From: Seminavis robusta
Lineage: Eukaryota; Bacillariophyta; Bacillariophyceae; Naviculales; Naviculaceae
Direction: 5' to 3'
DNA length: 39,925 nt
Assembly: GCA_903772945.1 (NCBI GenBank)
Contig: CAICTM010001011.1
Span: 1 to 39,925 of the forward strand
Shown: piece after piece, positions 17,208 through 28,822 of the stretch
Layout of the letters: each line of letters opens with the position of its first letter
Position numbering within the stretch: position 1 is the stretch's first letter
Notes under the pieces: model-generated
What the model saw: only the letters and a program-made list of their open reading frames with translations
Told to the model about the DNA's origin: nothing
The model's database searches: none
Program-made: the position numbers and the translations under genes

Positions 17208-18169
17208 ATGAAGTTCCCTGCTCTTTCCTCCCTTATTGGGATTGTCACCATCGCCTTTTGGTTCACTGGAACTGCCATGGCTGAGGGTACCGATACAACA
17301 CGTAAGCAAACTCACACCTCACACCAAGCTGTTGGATCCAAACTGCCGTGAGGGATGGATATACTAATAGTGCGTTTCGATTGGATGCCCCGTTGCTTTC
17401 TTTACCAGCCAATCTTCGTGGCTACGATACCAGCAGCGCCATGCAAGCATTGAAGGGCGAACCTTTGGTGCCCCAGGGTCAACGCCGACTTCCAACGAAT
17501 AGCAATAATAATAATAGGAACAAGAAGAAGAACGATGATGAAGACGACGAAGATCGCGGAAGAGGAAGGGATGACGCAGACCATGAAGACAACTCGGTAG
17601 GCGGGAAAAGGCGTCGTCGCTCTGGCGACAACGACAGGCACCGCAGGAATTCCCGTGGCCGTCGTCGTGGCGGCCGCGACAATGATCGAGACAGGAGGAA
17701 GCGTCGAGGTGATGATGAGGAAGATTACGGTCGTGCTCCCAATCGTGGCGATAATGGAAACGATGAACGAGGAGGAGGTGGTGGCAGAATGTCAGACGCC
17801 GAGATGGCCAAGGCAGTTCAAAAGGAACTGAAGAAGCAAGCCAAGAAAGAGCAAGCGAGAAAGGAAAAGATCCGTGAGGTGAAGGAGCAGCTTGCCAAGG
17901 CCATTGAGAATGCAGTGGACGAGGAGGTGGACAGAGCTGTTTCCAAAGCGGTTGCCAAGATGCTCAACGATGTCGATACGATGGATGCTATGCATGGTCT
18001 TCGCGATGCCAATGTGGACGACCAGCACTTGAGCAAGAATTTCAACAAGCACTTTTATGACCCCTCCACGGATTCGTACACCGACCCGGAGGCTGCCAAG
18101 CACGTGGTACAGAACAATCCGGAAATTGTGCATGACATGCAAGTGTCGGCCAATTCCAATTCGCCTTGA
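17208..18169 (+). CDS. Secreted, charged low-complexity protein (two exons)
   Basis: The predicted join is 17208-17301 and 17409-18169, giving 284 aa. Exon 1 encodes a clear signal peptide (MKFPALSSLIGIVTIAFWF...TAMA, cleavage near residue 25). The intron starts CGTAAGC, contains TACTAAT, and ends TTGCTTTCTTTACCAG. The phase matches across the join, and the acceptor at 17370 would put it out of frame. The mature protein has an extreme Arg/Asp/Asn/Gly-rich segment (about 75-165) and then a Lys/Glu/Ala-rich helix likely to form a coiled coil (about 165-230). No enzyme domain is seen. It could be a cell-wall, matrix or vesicle protein, but the function is unknown. An in-frame upstream Met at 17085 would bury the signal peptide and is not preferred. 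Confidence 0.7.
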
Positions 18170-18697
18170 TCAATCAGGTTCCGCCCGTTTTGGTTCCTCC
18201 CGAGAATCGAATCCAAGAAGCAAACCCGAAAGAGTGGGAACAACCAAGAGACTTTACCGTAGGATACATGAACACCTCAAAGATAATGGAAAAGCGAGCA
18301 TGCGAAAGCTCCAGATCATTATTGAATCATTCTCTAGAGGAGTAGCTAGCTAGCAAGCGTGTGGAACAGTAGCAGGGGCATTTCGACTGAGTGGAGTGAC
18401 AGTCAATAGCTTGGATAGATGGAAGATTCAATCATGCAGCGGTGCCGTGGATGTAAAGGTTTGATAAAAACGCCGGCTGAGCTAAGATATCTTCCCGCGG
18501 AACAAGCGACGAGACGCCAAGACTGCACAGAGCAAGGTTTCCCAACCTCTTCTTTCAAGCTGGTGTCAATCTCATTTATTTGTTGACCTCCAAGCCTCCT
18601 TCAGATTGCTGTCTGTCTAGCTAGTACCTGGTACCAGTGGTAGCTATAGCCACACTCGAGGAATCCACTTTCGAATTAGAAAAGAGAGATAGAAACG
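18170..18697. other. Intergenic region upstream of the calpain gene
   Basis: No gene is supported. CTAGCTAGC-type palindromes occur at about 18344-18353 and 18618-18626, and a TACCTGGTACCAG palindrome lies at about 18626-18638, close to the start of the next gene. Confidence 0.45.
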
Positions 18698-21600
18698 ATG
18701 ACGTATTCCAGCATGAAGATCTCTCAGTTGAAGGCGCTGTGCCAAGAACAGTCGATTGACACGACGGGCATGTTGGAAAAGGGAGAATTTGTCAAGGCGT
18801 TGGAAGCAGCAGCAACAACATCGATGGAAGAACAAGAAGAAGCGCCACCTCCGCTGCAAACCATTTCCGAGAAACCCTACGAGGAGATGAAGGTCTCCGA
18901 GCTTCGGTCGCTGTGTGGCGAGCGTGGAATTGATACCACGGGAATGTTGGAAAAAGGAGACATGGTCCAGGCGCTCCACGACAACGATCCATCTCCTACT
19001 ACTTCTAGTAGAAGAGCCACGGCTCCTGTGATTCCTACAGCAACAACTGCATCGGCTGATATGGATGAGAGTACCAATTCTCAACCACAAGATAGAGCCA
19101 GCAGACGAGCCAGTACTAGTTCTACTTCGGCAGAACCAGATCAAACCACACCCAGGAAGAGCATGGCCAAGAGACTCTCCAGTCGTCTTTCCATGAAAAA
19201 GACAGACATGACATCAACTGTTAATATGATGGATGAGAGTAACAACTCGGAAATGGGAGATCACAGCGCACAACAAAGGAGGGCGTCTACTTCCAATAAT
19301 TCGGAACAATCTCCCAAAAAGAGCATTGCCAAACGACTCTCCAATCGGCTCTCCATCAAGTCACGCCGACAATCCACAACAGATGCTGCCACTGAACCTA
19401 CCGATGCAGCTGCCAATCCTACTTCTAGAAGAGCGTCGGTGAAGCCATCTCAGGATCTCGATGTCAGCACAAACTCCTACATTGACGAGAGTAGCAAAAA
19501 CAGAGGCTCACAAAGGAGAGCTTCCACTGCCAAGAAACCATCTCCGGATCTGGATGTCAGTACAAACTCCCGCATTGATGATTCCTCCAAGAACAGAGGC
19601 TTTAGCAGGAGAGCTTCCACTGGCACCCCGAATCAAGCGCCAACTCCCACGAGAAGTAATGCTAGAAGGGCAAGAACCAATAGTACCAACAGTGCATCGA
19701 GAAGGGCATCGGAGGCCACTCCGTCGGATCGTTCCTCCAAGCCCCTGGCACGTGACGACAAGAAACCCAAAAAATCCTTGTTCAAACGGAGCATCGTTCG
19801 AAAAGACACCAAAAGACGCAATGCCGTCAGCGTCAGCAGGGTAGTCATGGAGGCTCCTGACCTTTCCGACAGTGCCCAGGAAACCACGGATGATGAGAAA
19901 AAGACACGCCTTTCGTCTGGTGATGAGAAGAAACGAGTGCCAGAACCACTCATTGACACTGCGGGCCTTTCCGATAGTGCCACGGATGACGACAAAGTGC
20001 GAAACAACAACAACAACAACAACACGCCACAACGCAGTAACAAGGTCTCATTTGCGGCTGCTACGGTTGTGGAAAGCGACTCGGACGATTCGAGTGTCGA
20101 TCAGGAGCGAAGAGCTTCCTTGAGAGCATCGTTTCTGGCTTCGAGATGCAACAAGAAGAACCCTCATCGACAGAGAAAAGTTCGATTCTCGTACACCGCT
20201 GACGAACCAGTGGAGGATATGGGCCACATGTCCGACAGTGCCTCTGGTTTGGATAACTCTGGTTTGGATGCGTCTGGTGGAGGAGGTCGTCGCGGAATGG
20301 ATGATAGCAATCACAGCATGAACAATGGCAGCAGCCATCAACGGAGAACCAGTCAAATGTCGGGTAGTAGTGCTAGGAGAGACAGTTCTACTAGGCGAGA
20401 CAGTTCGAGAAGGAGCTCCACCATGAGAATGCGGAGCCCCAAACGGCGGAGCACACGCAGAAGCAAGAGAAAGAGCCGATTGGATGAGAGGCGGAGAAGT
20501 ACTTGGCAAGCCGACAACAGTTGGATGGATGGCAGTGAGGCGTGGTATACTCAAAACAGCACCAATTATACGGAAACAGATGTCAAGAAAGCCTTCAAGG
20601 AGGCTCCTGCCCACAAATGGAAAACGGATAGCTATCAAGTTGGCGGGAACTATGCCATGAGTGTTTGGGAAGGCGAACTGAAAGAAGTTCGAGGCAAATC
20701 GATCAAGAAAGCCATTGAAAAGTTCAAGAACAATCCACACAAGTATGCCGCCCTCATGTACCAAACGAACTTGTTGCATTGGCCAAAGTCAAAGCACAAG
20801 TACACTTTTGTGATGCGAGTGGGAGAAGAATTCGTCACTCCTCTAGGAGTGACCGACAACAAAAAGGAGGCTTGGATGACCGTTCTAATTCACAAGTATC
20901 TTCAATTGCCTGCCTTTCCAAACAATGAATTGCCACAAAGCCAAAGAGATCCATACACTCAACTTTTGACATTCGAGGGGCAAACCTTGCCTCCCCCAAT
21001 ACTACCAGGGCGAGGGATGGGAATATGCGATATGCCCAGCCTCAAGGTACTGTGCTTTTCTGTGTCTCGTTTCGTTGGCAATTCACAATGCTGCATGAAG
21101 GCAAAATGCTAATGACGTGTTACTATTGTTTCATACTAGGTTATTGGTGACATTGACCCGTCGGATATTGAGCAAGGAGAGGTGGGAGACTGTTGGTTGC
21201 TATGTGCTATTTCCTCCCTCGCGGAATTTGATGGGGGCATCAAGAAGCTTTTCCGCAAAACCCATGCCCTAGATTTAATGCCTTTTGATGATGGTCGAGT
21301 GAACAAATACACGATCACTCTCTTTGATCTGGAAACCTGGGAAGAGGTGGACTATGTCATTGACGGTACGTAGTGACTTCGAGACCTCCGAATCCTGGCG
21401 ACACCCCACCCCGACTCTCACCAGAACGGCATTGATTCCATTCGTCTTGCTGCAGAATCCCTATCCCAAAGTAAAAAGTATCCTGGCCACTTGCTGGGAG
21501 CACAACCTTCAGTCGATGGCGAGCTCTGGGTCCCCTACTTGGAAAAAGCATTTGCGATTCATTGTGGAGGTTGGGATGAAATTACTGGTGGCGCGTGTAC

Positions 21601-22283
21601 TCATGCCTGGGCCATCATGACGGGATGTAAGAGGCAGTATTCGTTCATGAGGGACCCAAAGACCGACAACTTCAGATGCTACGGCAAGTACAACCACGCC
21701 ACAAAAGAGTGCAAAAAGCAATTCAATTCACCACAAAAGGCAAAAATCGTAGGCAATTGGCCCGTTTCATGGCCTTACATTGGTGGTGGCGGGAGCATGT
21801 ACCAGGGGATTGATGAAGATGAAATGTTCAGTAAAATGTGTGCTTGGTACGGGCACAACTACATGATTGGCGCTGGTGCAAGGGAATGCGAGGAGCTGTT
21901 GGAGGCCGAGGCTAATGGCATCCTTGCTGACCATGCCTATTCCGTGCTTGCTTGTTTTCCCAACGCGGCGGAGACTGGAATCGATTTGCTCAAGATTCGA
22001 AATCCGTGGGGGGCAGGAGGTAAGTTAGAATGCCATCTTTACTTCCAAGAGGATATGTACCAGTACTCCCCTGTCTCACAACAACTTCTGTTCCAAAGAA
22101 ATTCAAAACGGAGACTTTGGTGATGATGGTCCAGGCTGGAAGTTGTTTCCCGAAATCCGAAAGTTGTTGAAGCCAGTTGTCGCCGATGATGGGATCTTTT
22201 ATGTGACCAAAGAGGAATTCTTCGACCTGTTTGACAAACTTTACCTGAGCTGCTCAAACATGGCATTGTTCAAAGAAGATTAG
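18698..22283 (+). CDS. Calpain-family (C2) cysteine protease with SAP-like N-terminal repeats (four exons)
   Basis: The predicted join is 18698-21046, 21140-21365, 21456-22019 and 22099-22283, giving 1107 aa. Introns of 93, 90 and 79 nt have GTAC/GTAAGT donors and matching phases. The N-terminus has two SAP-like helical repeats (about 5-40 and 60-95, SQLKALC...TGMLEKG). A long Ser/Arg-rich disordered region (about 100-620) has seven RRAS sites and a 31-residue tandem repeat (LDVSTNS..D.SSKNRG). The protease domain starts near 784. Its catalytic residues are C801 (GEVGDCWLL), H1018 (LADHAYSVL) and N1041 (IRNPWG), with DGELWVPYLEKAF between. The protein ends about 66 residues after the Asn, so it lacks the C2-like and EF-hand domains of classical calpains. 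It is probably a calcium-regulated limited protease; the substrate is unknown. Confidence 0.87.
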
Positions 22284-22425
22284 AGAGAAACATTCAATCC
22301 TAGCGTTCTGTAAGCTAGCTAGCTGGTTTCGGTTGATTTGAGGTCCCGCGCCGCTAGCGTGAGTTCAGGAGTCTCAGTTTCTCGAGGCGTCCAGAGGAAA
22401 ACGAGTATTTTGTCTCTCACTTTTG
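22284..22425. other. Short convergent spacer
   Basis: 142 bp between the stop codons of the calpain (+) and Patched-like (-) genes. It contains a GCTAGCTAGCTGG stretch (about 22313-22325). The two 3' UTRs must lie close together or overlap. Confidence 0.5.
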
Positions 22426-25416
22426 CTATACGCTTATTTCATCGCTTATTTCATCGTCTGCCAACAGGAAGTTGGAAAATGTTGGCTCTGAAAATGCTGC
22501 CTCTTTGGTCGAATCTTCCGCCGTATGATCGGTTTCTTCGCGGCCGCTTTCTTCTTGAGTCATGGTGGAAGAGGAAGGCTTGGACCCTTCGTTCTTGCTT
22601 GGCAAGTTATCCATGGGCCCACATAGGGACAAAACGACGGGAAGCAGGATCAGCCCATGAGCAACCCCCAGCATGGAAATGCCCAGGAAGTTATAAAAGA
22701 AAGTTTGAAAACTCAAAGAATTCGAAAGGCCGAGCGGCAGGGCGCTTGCCATTGTTGTCAGTCCAGCGATGAAGATCGAGGCTCCCATTGTTGTCAGAAC
22801 TTTTCGAACCCTCTCGTCTCGGCTTTTTGCGTTCTTTGTATCATAGTATGTCAGAGCGACATGCATGTTGTAGTCGACGACCAGGCCGATGCTCATCAGC
22901 AGTCCAATGGCGGACACAATGTTTAGGTAGAGTCCCGCGAGTCTTAGAAACGCCATGAGCTCCACATAAACAGCGCCGACAATAGTTGGCATAATCAGTG
23001 GCCCAAAGGGATGCGGGATGAACAGTGCGGATATGATCATTACGCTTATCAGCCCCAGGACCAACGAAGTCAGCAGCTCCTCCATCATCACCAAGTGCAG
23101 TTCCCAGCCGAAAAAGTAAGGGGTAAAGAGGAAGAAGGCCCATTCGTCTTTTACTTGGTTGACTGGCTGTGAGAGCGCCACCTGTTGTTGTAGCTGGTAT
23201 GTGTCGATCTGCGTGTCTATGTCGTAATTACTGGTGTGATCAAGTATAACGCGACAACGGGACGCAGTAACGGTTCCATCCTCACTCCGAACAATATCGT
23301 CCTTGTACAAGAGGTCGAAGGGAGACGTTTTAAGGAACAGATCCAATTGATCGTTGAAGGGCATCGCTTCGATGACATCCGTTTCCTTCAAGGCTAGCTC
23401 TTTAAAGAGCAAGAAGTGCTTCAACCAGAAGTAATCAGGGCCCTTCGACATGTAGGGCATATCAACAAGGTCGTCGATGTAATCGATCATTTGTCGTTGA
23501 ATCTCAGGCGACGACACATCCACGTCGCGAAAGTACACTTGGGCGTGGAGAAACAAGACACCATAGCTATATTCCGAGGCATACTCATGCAATGTGCTGT
23601 AGTACGTCCTCACATAAGAATCAGATGGCATCATGTCTCGAAAGTCCAGTTTCTGCTCTTGTTGTGTCGCTCCGTAGATACCGAGGCCCAACATCAACGC
23701 AAACACTGCCAGCACGAGAGCTTTCACCTGAGGAATCAGAAGTATATCGCAATATACAGCCATAATCTTCGAAGCGCAGGAGCGGCTGGCAGCGTCATCA
23801 TCATCATCTTCCTCCTCTTCAGTCGGTACTTTCTTTGAGTGGATACACACCAAGCAGTCATAGCGATTGTCCTGTACCCTTTGATCATCCAGCGCCACCA
23901 AAGCTACGAAGAAAGAAATCTGGTAGACAAAGTCGATCGCGACCGTTGGAGCTGGGAGAGAAGAAGAGGCGATGTGCATGTATGTGGGCGGCCGACATCA
24001 AGTGCAGTGTTTGAAGGGCAGAAGTTCACGTACCTGCGTACATGCAAAACCACCGAATGAAGGGTGTTGACGCCACGCACCCCAACAAGAACGCCACCAC
24101 AGTTGTAAGAGTGGAAACCACAATACTGACACCAACTTCCTCCATGCAGCACTGTATCCGTTCCTCGATCTTCTTTTTGTTATCCAGGGCTCCCGTAATG
24201 ATGAAGGTGTCGTCCAGACCAATGCCTACATGTGGAAGATTTCAAAAATTCAGAAGGTGGTAAGAAAAGACTGCCCTCAAGGTGTTGACAGGTAGATAGG
24301 ACTAGCAGGATCCTTACCAAGCATGACATAAAAGAATGCCTGGGCGATCGACGTGAACGGGACACCAATGATGAACATGAATCCATAGCTGGTCATGAGG
24401 GAAAGGACGACTGTCACGATGGCCCCCACTCCCAGGAGGGCGCGACTTTGAACCAGATCACTGTATTTGCCGAGGTAGACGGCGCAGAGGCCTGCCATGA
24501 TGACAAATGCAGCGGCCATCGTGGGGGTGTCCTTTTCCACACCACGCATGTTCTCGTCCTCAACAGAGCGAAGACTTGTAGCTTCTAGTTTGCAATCCAA
24601 TCCTTTCTGGTCCCACTTATCCTGCAGAGCGTAGAGCGCGCGTACTGCATTGTACTCAAATAAGTATTTGTCCCCCTCATATAATGGAATCATTCCAAGG
24701 TAGGAAGCGGCTGAAGTCATGAGGATTTCGTTTGAAACTGTACCGTTTTGACCTAAATCCTTCGGGAGAGGAGGTTCTGGATATCCAAAGATCCTTTCCC
24801 TCAATATTGGCTCGCCACTGGAGAAAAACATTTGAGACATGGCTTTTTGGACCATTTCATCGCTTGTGGCAACTCGAAGGAAGTCGGTGCGATTGTTATC
24901 AAAGAGAGCACTGGGGGAGATCATGGGACATTCGCTTTCTCCCCAAGCTTCGTAGCAGGCGTCAGCATAACCATCCACGCTTCTTAGGGTATCGACGACG
25001 GCAAACAAACAACCAGCCCCTTCTACCGTGAGGACATTGTTTCCATGGCTATGGATTAAGAAATTCACGTAGCCACCGGCAGTTTCCGGGAAGCCAGCTT
25101 CATTGTTGAGCCAGTCCCAGTGCTCCCATGTTCTTGTCCCTGATGGAGCCCAAAGTTCTGGTCCATCGGCGACAAGTTTGAAGTTGGTAAAGATGCCAGC
25201 GATGAGAACGGTGATCGACACAAAGATGGTCAGAGCAACTGTGGTTTTGGGGTTGCGTGCCGATACCAGCGCAATCGCAATGACAAAGCTAAGTATTGGT
25301 TGTTTGATATACTCTTCTGTCAACTTTTCCCATTGGGTTTGCTTGCGAGATGGAGATTGACCGTAACTCTCGGAGGAAGTGAGATAGGAATCCCTTGATT
25401 TGTCAGTGGTGCTCAT
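22426..25416 (-). CDS. Patched/sterol-sensing-domain membrane protein (three exons)
   Basis: The predicted minus-strand join is 25416-24318, 24225-24034 and 23951-22426, giving 938 aa. The two introns (92 and 82 nt) have GTAAGG/GTACGT donors, CAG or TAG acceptors and consistent phase. The layout is that of the RND-type Patched/NPC1 family. There is one membrane helix (about 58-82), a large extracytosolic loop, and a five-helix sterol-sensing domain that includes GIGLDDTFII (367-376, the family's GxxDD motif). An acidic linker (EEEEDDDDD), a seventh helix, a second loop and five further helices (with SIGLVVDYNMHVALTYYD) follow. Members move sterols or other lipids across or within membranes. 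The middle exon (TLTTVVAFLLGC) supplies the core of the sterol-sensing domain. The C-terminus is Ser/Glu-rich and cytosolic. The substrate is unknown. Confidence 0.9.
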
Positions 25417-26454
25417 GCTAGCTTGTGCTCGTGCAACTTCTGCTGAGTGTCAGTACTGGTGCAAAACCTCTCTTGCCTTGAAAATGAGACCTATCCTTCC
25501 TGTATCCGAAATTGGAGTTGGGAATTGAGTTAAACGGATGTAGATGTCAAATCCACAACTGCGCCGACCGATAGAGTGGTCGTGTTCGTGCCGTGGTTCG
25601 ATTTTCGCGATGAAGACGATCGCGCGATTCCCGTGGCCGGGAGTGCTTGCGGGTGCTCCAAAGTAGTGCCTTGGTTCTACAGTAAAAGTACGTAGAACTC
25701 TACCACTGGACAGTGAGTCATGCTTCCGAGACCAGGCCCACCAATTTGAAATCCCTGTCTGCTTGCCCACTTACCCCGTCCCGGTACCTACGGGAACGAG
25801 CTTTGATTCTTCCCCTCGTCCTGGCCACTTTTGCGTCCTGAGCTTACCGGTCTTCAGCTTCTGCTCCATGTCTACCATGTTAACAGTATTTTAGCCTAGT
25901 TTTCTCCTTGGGATGCCAGATTCTCGACTCGACTCCCCACAGTCCATAGTAACCTCTTCTTCGTGCAAATGGTCACGACGACATCGTCACGACGACCACT
26001 TACATGCCAGAGCTTGCTCTACAATGGATGCCACCATAATTATGCAGTACCACTAGCTAGTACGACTACAACCACTGTAAAGAAAAAAGCTATGATTTTT
26101 GTTTGTAAAGATTATCTACTATGTGTTATTGTTTTATGTCTATGTTTGGTTGTATTTAAGATTGTAGCATAGCATCAACAATGATAGAGGTTGGTTGTCA
26201 GGTGTCACGGGTATTAACTTTGGACTTTCGTCTCGTGGAGGACGTTCGGACAAGCACTCTGCAATAGAGGCTGCCTAGCACAGGAACCACAAACCTGGCT
26301 ACCTTCGATGCGTGACCCTTCAATTGAACCAACTGTATTCATTTCCGCAAAATTGTTGTATAGCCCTGCACCCCACCAGATGCTAGCTCGTTGTGTATTG
26401 TATTGTGTTAGTCCCTGCAAATTGTGGTCGTTGCCCACTTACTTACCTGTTGTC
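25417..26454. other. Intergenic region between two minus-strand genes
   Basis: About 1 kb with no convincing gene. It should contain the promoter of the Patched-like gene and the 3' UTR of the next gene. An AT-rich stretch lies at about 26075-26170. Short open frames (for example 25450-25770 and 26214-26438 on the minus strand) carry no recognisable features. Confidence 0.5.
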
Positions 26455-28212
26455 CTAGACTGGAATGTACCGGTCAGGCTTTCTGACTTGCCGCCCAGAA
26501 AGAGTTGTTGTTGTCTGAACTGTTGTTTGTTGCTGTGTGTCCATCAGAGGTTGTGTCGTCTTCTTCTTGCCCTTCACCTTTGGCTTTGTCGACTTTTTCT
26601 TGGTGGCCGCCGCCCGTCTACGTTTGATTGTAGGTTCTTGAACTGCCACCCGCCGTGGCTTCTTCTTGATTTGTTCTGCGATTCTCTGAGATGCAATCGC
26701 CGCCATGCGTCTCTTTGATCGTCGCAAAGTTGATTGTACTGTGTCCACATTATCCTCCTCGTCGACTCGGTTGTCAACTAGTGGTTCATCAGCATCAACT
26801 TGTTGTTGTTCCTCGACCTCGACCAGTGGTTCTTCAGCTACCACTTGGCCCGTCCCGAATTCGTAATCCGTATCGTCTGAGGCTTCCAATCGTAGTGTCT
26901 TGTGCCGCCGCATCAATTCTTTGACAAGGTCTCCACCATCCTTCATCAATGCTGCGAGAATGTCGTTCGGTACAACTCCAAGTAGCACACCATTCATCAT
27001 TCGTATCTCCAATACAAATGGTTGTTGTCCATGCACACTGATCTTGAAGTGTGCCACATGCCACTTTTGAATGTATGGGACCACTGCTGTGCATGTGGGA
27101 GCCACCGCTGCCTCGCATGTGATTGTGGCATCGGATGCCATCTCATTGTTGTCGTCGACGGTCAAGACTTGTTCTATTGTCTCGACGTCTTTAGTTGTTG
27201 TTGGTTGTTGTTCTACTTCTACGGGTGCTGCATCTTCCATGCAGACGTCCTTGACCTTGCGATAGACAAATCGTCGTTTGGCAATCTGTTCTCGCGTATT
27301 CAAGGTGCAAATTTCGTCGTCAGCGTTGCGCTGAATTCCTCCGTGGTGCAAGTGGCACATGGCGAGTTCGAACATGTAAGGGTTCTTTTCGTTGACCATG
27401 AACCAATGGGAGACTTGCTTGTCGTTTCCTTTCTTCGCCTGGATAAAACGAACAAGTCCCTCGAGGTCTTGATGAACGGCATCAATTTGAATGTACAGTT
27501 TGGCTTTTTGTAGGTACGCTTTGTCGCTTTGAAACCATTTGTTGTTGGTGATCCATTTGGCCACTTGTTGGTATCCGTACTCTTGAATCAACTGCACGAG
27601 ATCCAATACGCGTTCGTGGGGTGTGGGTGTGCCGACGGAAATAAATTGTTGTTGGGCTTCATGCCAGAATTCGTATCGGGCCTGTGGCTCTTGTTTCTTA
27701 ATGTCTCGATAGACATCACGTTTTTCTTCTTGTTCGCTCTCGTCAGAAGAGTACCCCAGTACAGTGTTGACGGGAGCAAAGGATAAACGGTTTCCATTGC
27801 TCCGTTCGGTGTTTTGACCATAATGGGTCTTCCAGCGAGTGTTGGCTGAATGACTGCTTTGGATGTGACAGCCCTTGGGCCGGTGCTGGTTGTATTTGTC
27901 GTATCCGTAGTGACCATGCTGATCCGAAGGAACCAGGGAAAGGCCGTAGGCACCTAGGTAGCGACCGTGCTGCTGGAATTCCACATCAGGATTCGTTCCG
28001 TGCAACAGCGCCGCTGTTTCGACGCATGTCTTGTCCAACTCATCCAGGTGGAATGTTGGGACTTCCTCTGCCACAGGAACATCCTTGTTGTTGTTGTTGC
28101 CCGTCATCTCCTTGGCGACCAGGAGAACGGGGGTCTTCTTGGTGTTGGTGTTGGTGTTGTCGGTGGTCCAGGACCAGGAGAGCAGCTTGATCATAGAAGA
28201 AGAGAACTTCAT
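26455..28212 (-). CDS. Unrecognised 585-aa protein with basic, probably nuclear C-terminus
   Basis: I do not recognise the family. The single-exon protein has an N-terminal Asn/Thr-rich stretch. A middle region (about 50-320) appears folded, with His/Tyr-rich segments (HGHYGYDKYNQHRP), DLVQLIQEYGYQQVAKWITNNKW and LEGLVRFIQAKKGN. A Glu/Val-rich acidic linker follows. The C-terminus is strongly basic with several nuclear-localisation-like clusters (RRSKRR, KKKPRR, KRRRAAATKKK, KPKVKGKKK). The last residues, SGRQVRKPDRYIPV, resemble the GR.x.x.P.RY linker found between integrase and reverse transcriptase in copia-type polyproteins and in many plant and algal nuclear proteins. A chromatin-associated role is possible but unproven. 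Its start lies about 320 bp from the left LTR of the retrotransposon. Confidence 0.72.
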   Translation of the reverse strand: MKFSSSMIKLLSWSWTTDNTNTNTKKTPVLLVAKEMTGNNNNKDVPVAEEVPTFHLDELDKTCVETAALLHGTNPDVEFQQHGRYLGAYGLSLVPSDQHGHYGYDKYNQHRPKGCHIQSSHSANTRWKTHYGQNTERSNGNRLSFAPVNTVLGYSSDESEQEEKRDVYRDIKKQEPQARYEFWHEAQQQFISVGTPTPHERVLDLVQLIQEYGYQQVAKWITNNKWFQSDKAYLQKAKLYIQIDAVHQDLEGLVRFIQAKKGNDKQVSHWFMVNEKNPYMFELAMCHLHHGGIQRNADDEICTLNTREQIAKRRFVYRKVKDVCMEDAAPVEVEQQPTTTKDVETIEQVLTVDDNNEMASDATITCEAAVAPTCTAVVPYIQKWHVAHFKISVHGQQPFVLEIRMMNGVLLGVVPNDILAALMKDGGDLVKELMRRHKTLRLEASDDTDYEFGTGQVVAEEPLVEVEEQQQVDADEPLVDNRVDEEDNVDTVQSTLRRSKRRMAAIASQRIAEQIKKKPRRVAVQEPTIKRRRAAATKKKSTKPKVKGKKKTTQPLMDTQQQTTVQTTTTLSGRQVRKPDRYIPV

Positions 28213-28386
28213 TTTGCAATTGATAGGTATTGAATAGAAGATTGGTAGAAAAGGTAATTGAAAGTAGGGGGTTGATCTGGCCTAGGCTTATCAACAATCG
28301 CGAAAGTCTTCCTTGTTCGGTTGGGTATGCAACTCTAGCAATCCGGTTGAACAAAAAAGTGAGCTCGACATGGTGACCTCCAAATT

Positions 28387-28436
28387 GGGATGACAGATTC
28401 TGCCAGATGTTTGGGATGGCAGATTCTGCCAGATGG
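28387..28436. repeat. Two-unit tandem repeat of about 26 bp upstream of the 585-aa gene
   Basis: GGGATGACAGATTCTGCCAG (28387) is followed 26 bp later by GGGATGGCAGATTCTGCCAG (28413). Both continue into ATG. It lies in the probable promoter of the minus-strand gene starting at 28212. Confidence 0.7.
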
Positions 28437-28534
28437 AAAATGACAGGTGACGAGATGAGACTGAGACACTGATGAGTACCGACTCTGGACCCGATAACCA
28501 CCCTATATCACCCAACAACACACTTCCTGGGCCT

Positions 28535-28822
28535 TGTTGTGAAACTGTTCTGCATGAGCAGTGCAAACTGTGACTGGGTTCTACTCCCACATCGTACCTG
28601 GTATTCGTATCTATCCCATATCGTACCTGGTATTCGTATTTATGTTTTAGCACATGACCTGGTTCAGTGGAGTGCATGACCTGGTTCAGCAGGGAGAATT
28701 ACGCAAGAAATTACATGAGCCATCAGGAATCAGCTTCAGAAAAATCTTGGGGCTCATAATTGACAAATAGTGAAAGTTGAAAACCAACTAGCTAGAGTCT
28801 AAAATACAGTATTCAAAAAACA
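28535..28822 (+). repeat. Left LTR
   Basis: 288 bp. It contains two internal tandem duplications: ATCGTACCTGGTATTCGTAT (28591 and 28620) and CATGACCTGGTTCAG (28653 and 28675). It has an insertion relative to the right LTR around 28705-28752. Confidence 0.9.

Noticed and set aside
17348..18169. 273-aa protein starting at 17348 as an independent gene
   Set aside because: Its first residues lie in an intron. The phase-matched join to the signal-peptide exon at 17208-17301 is better supported.
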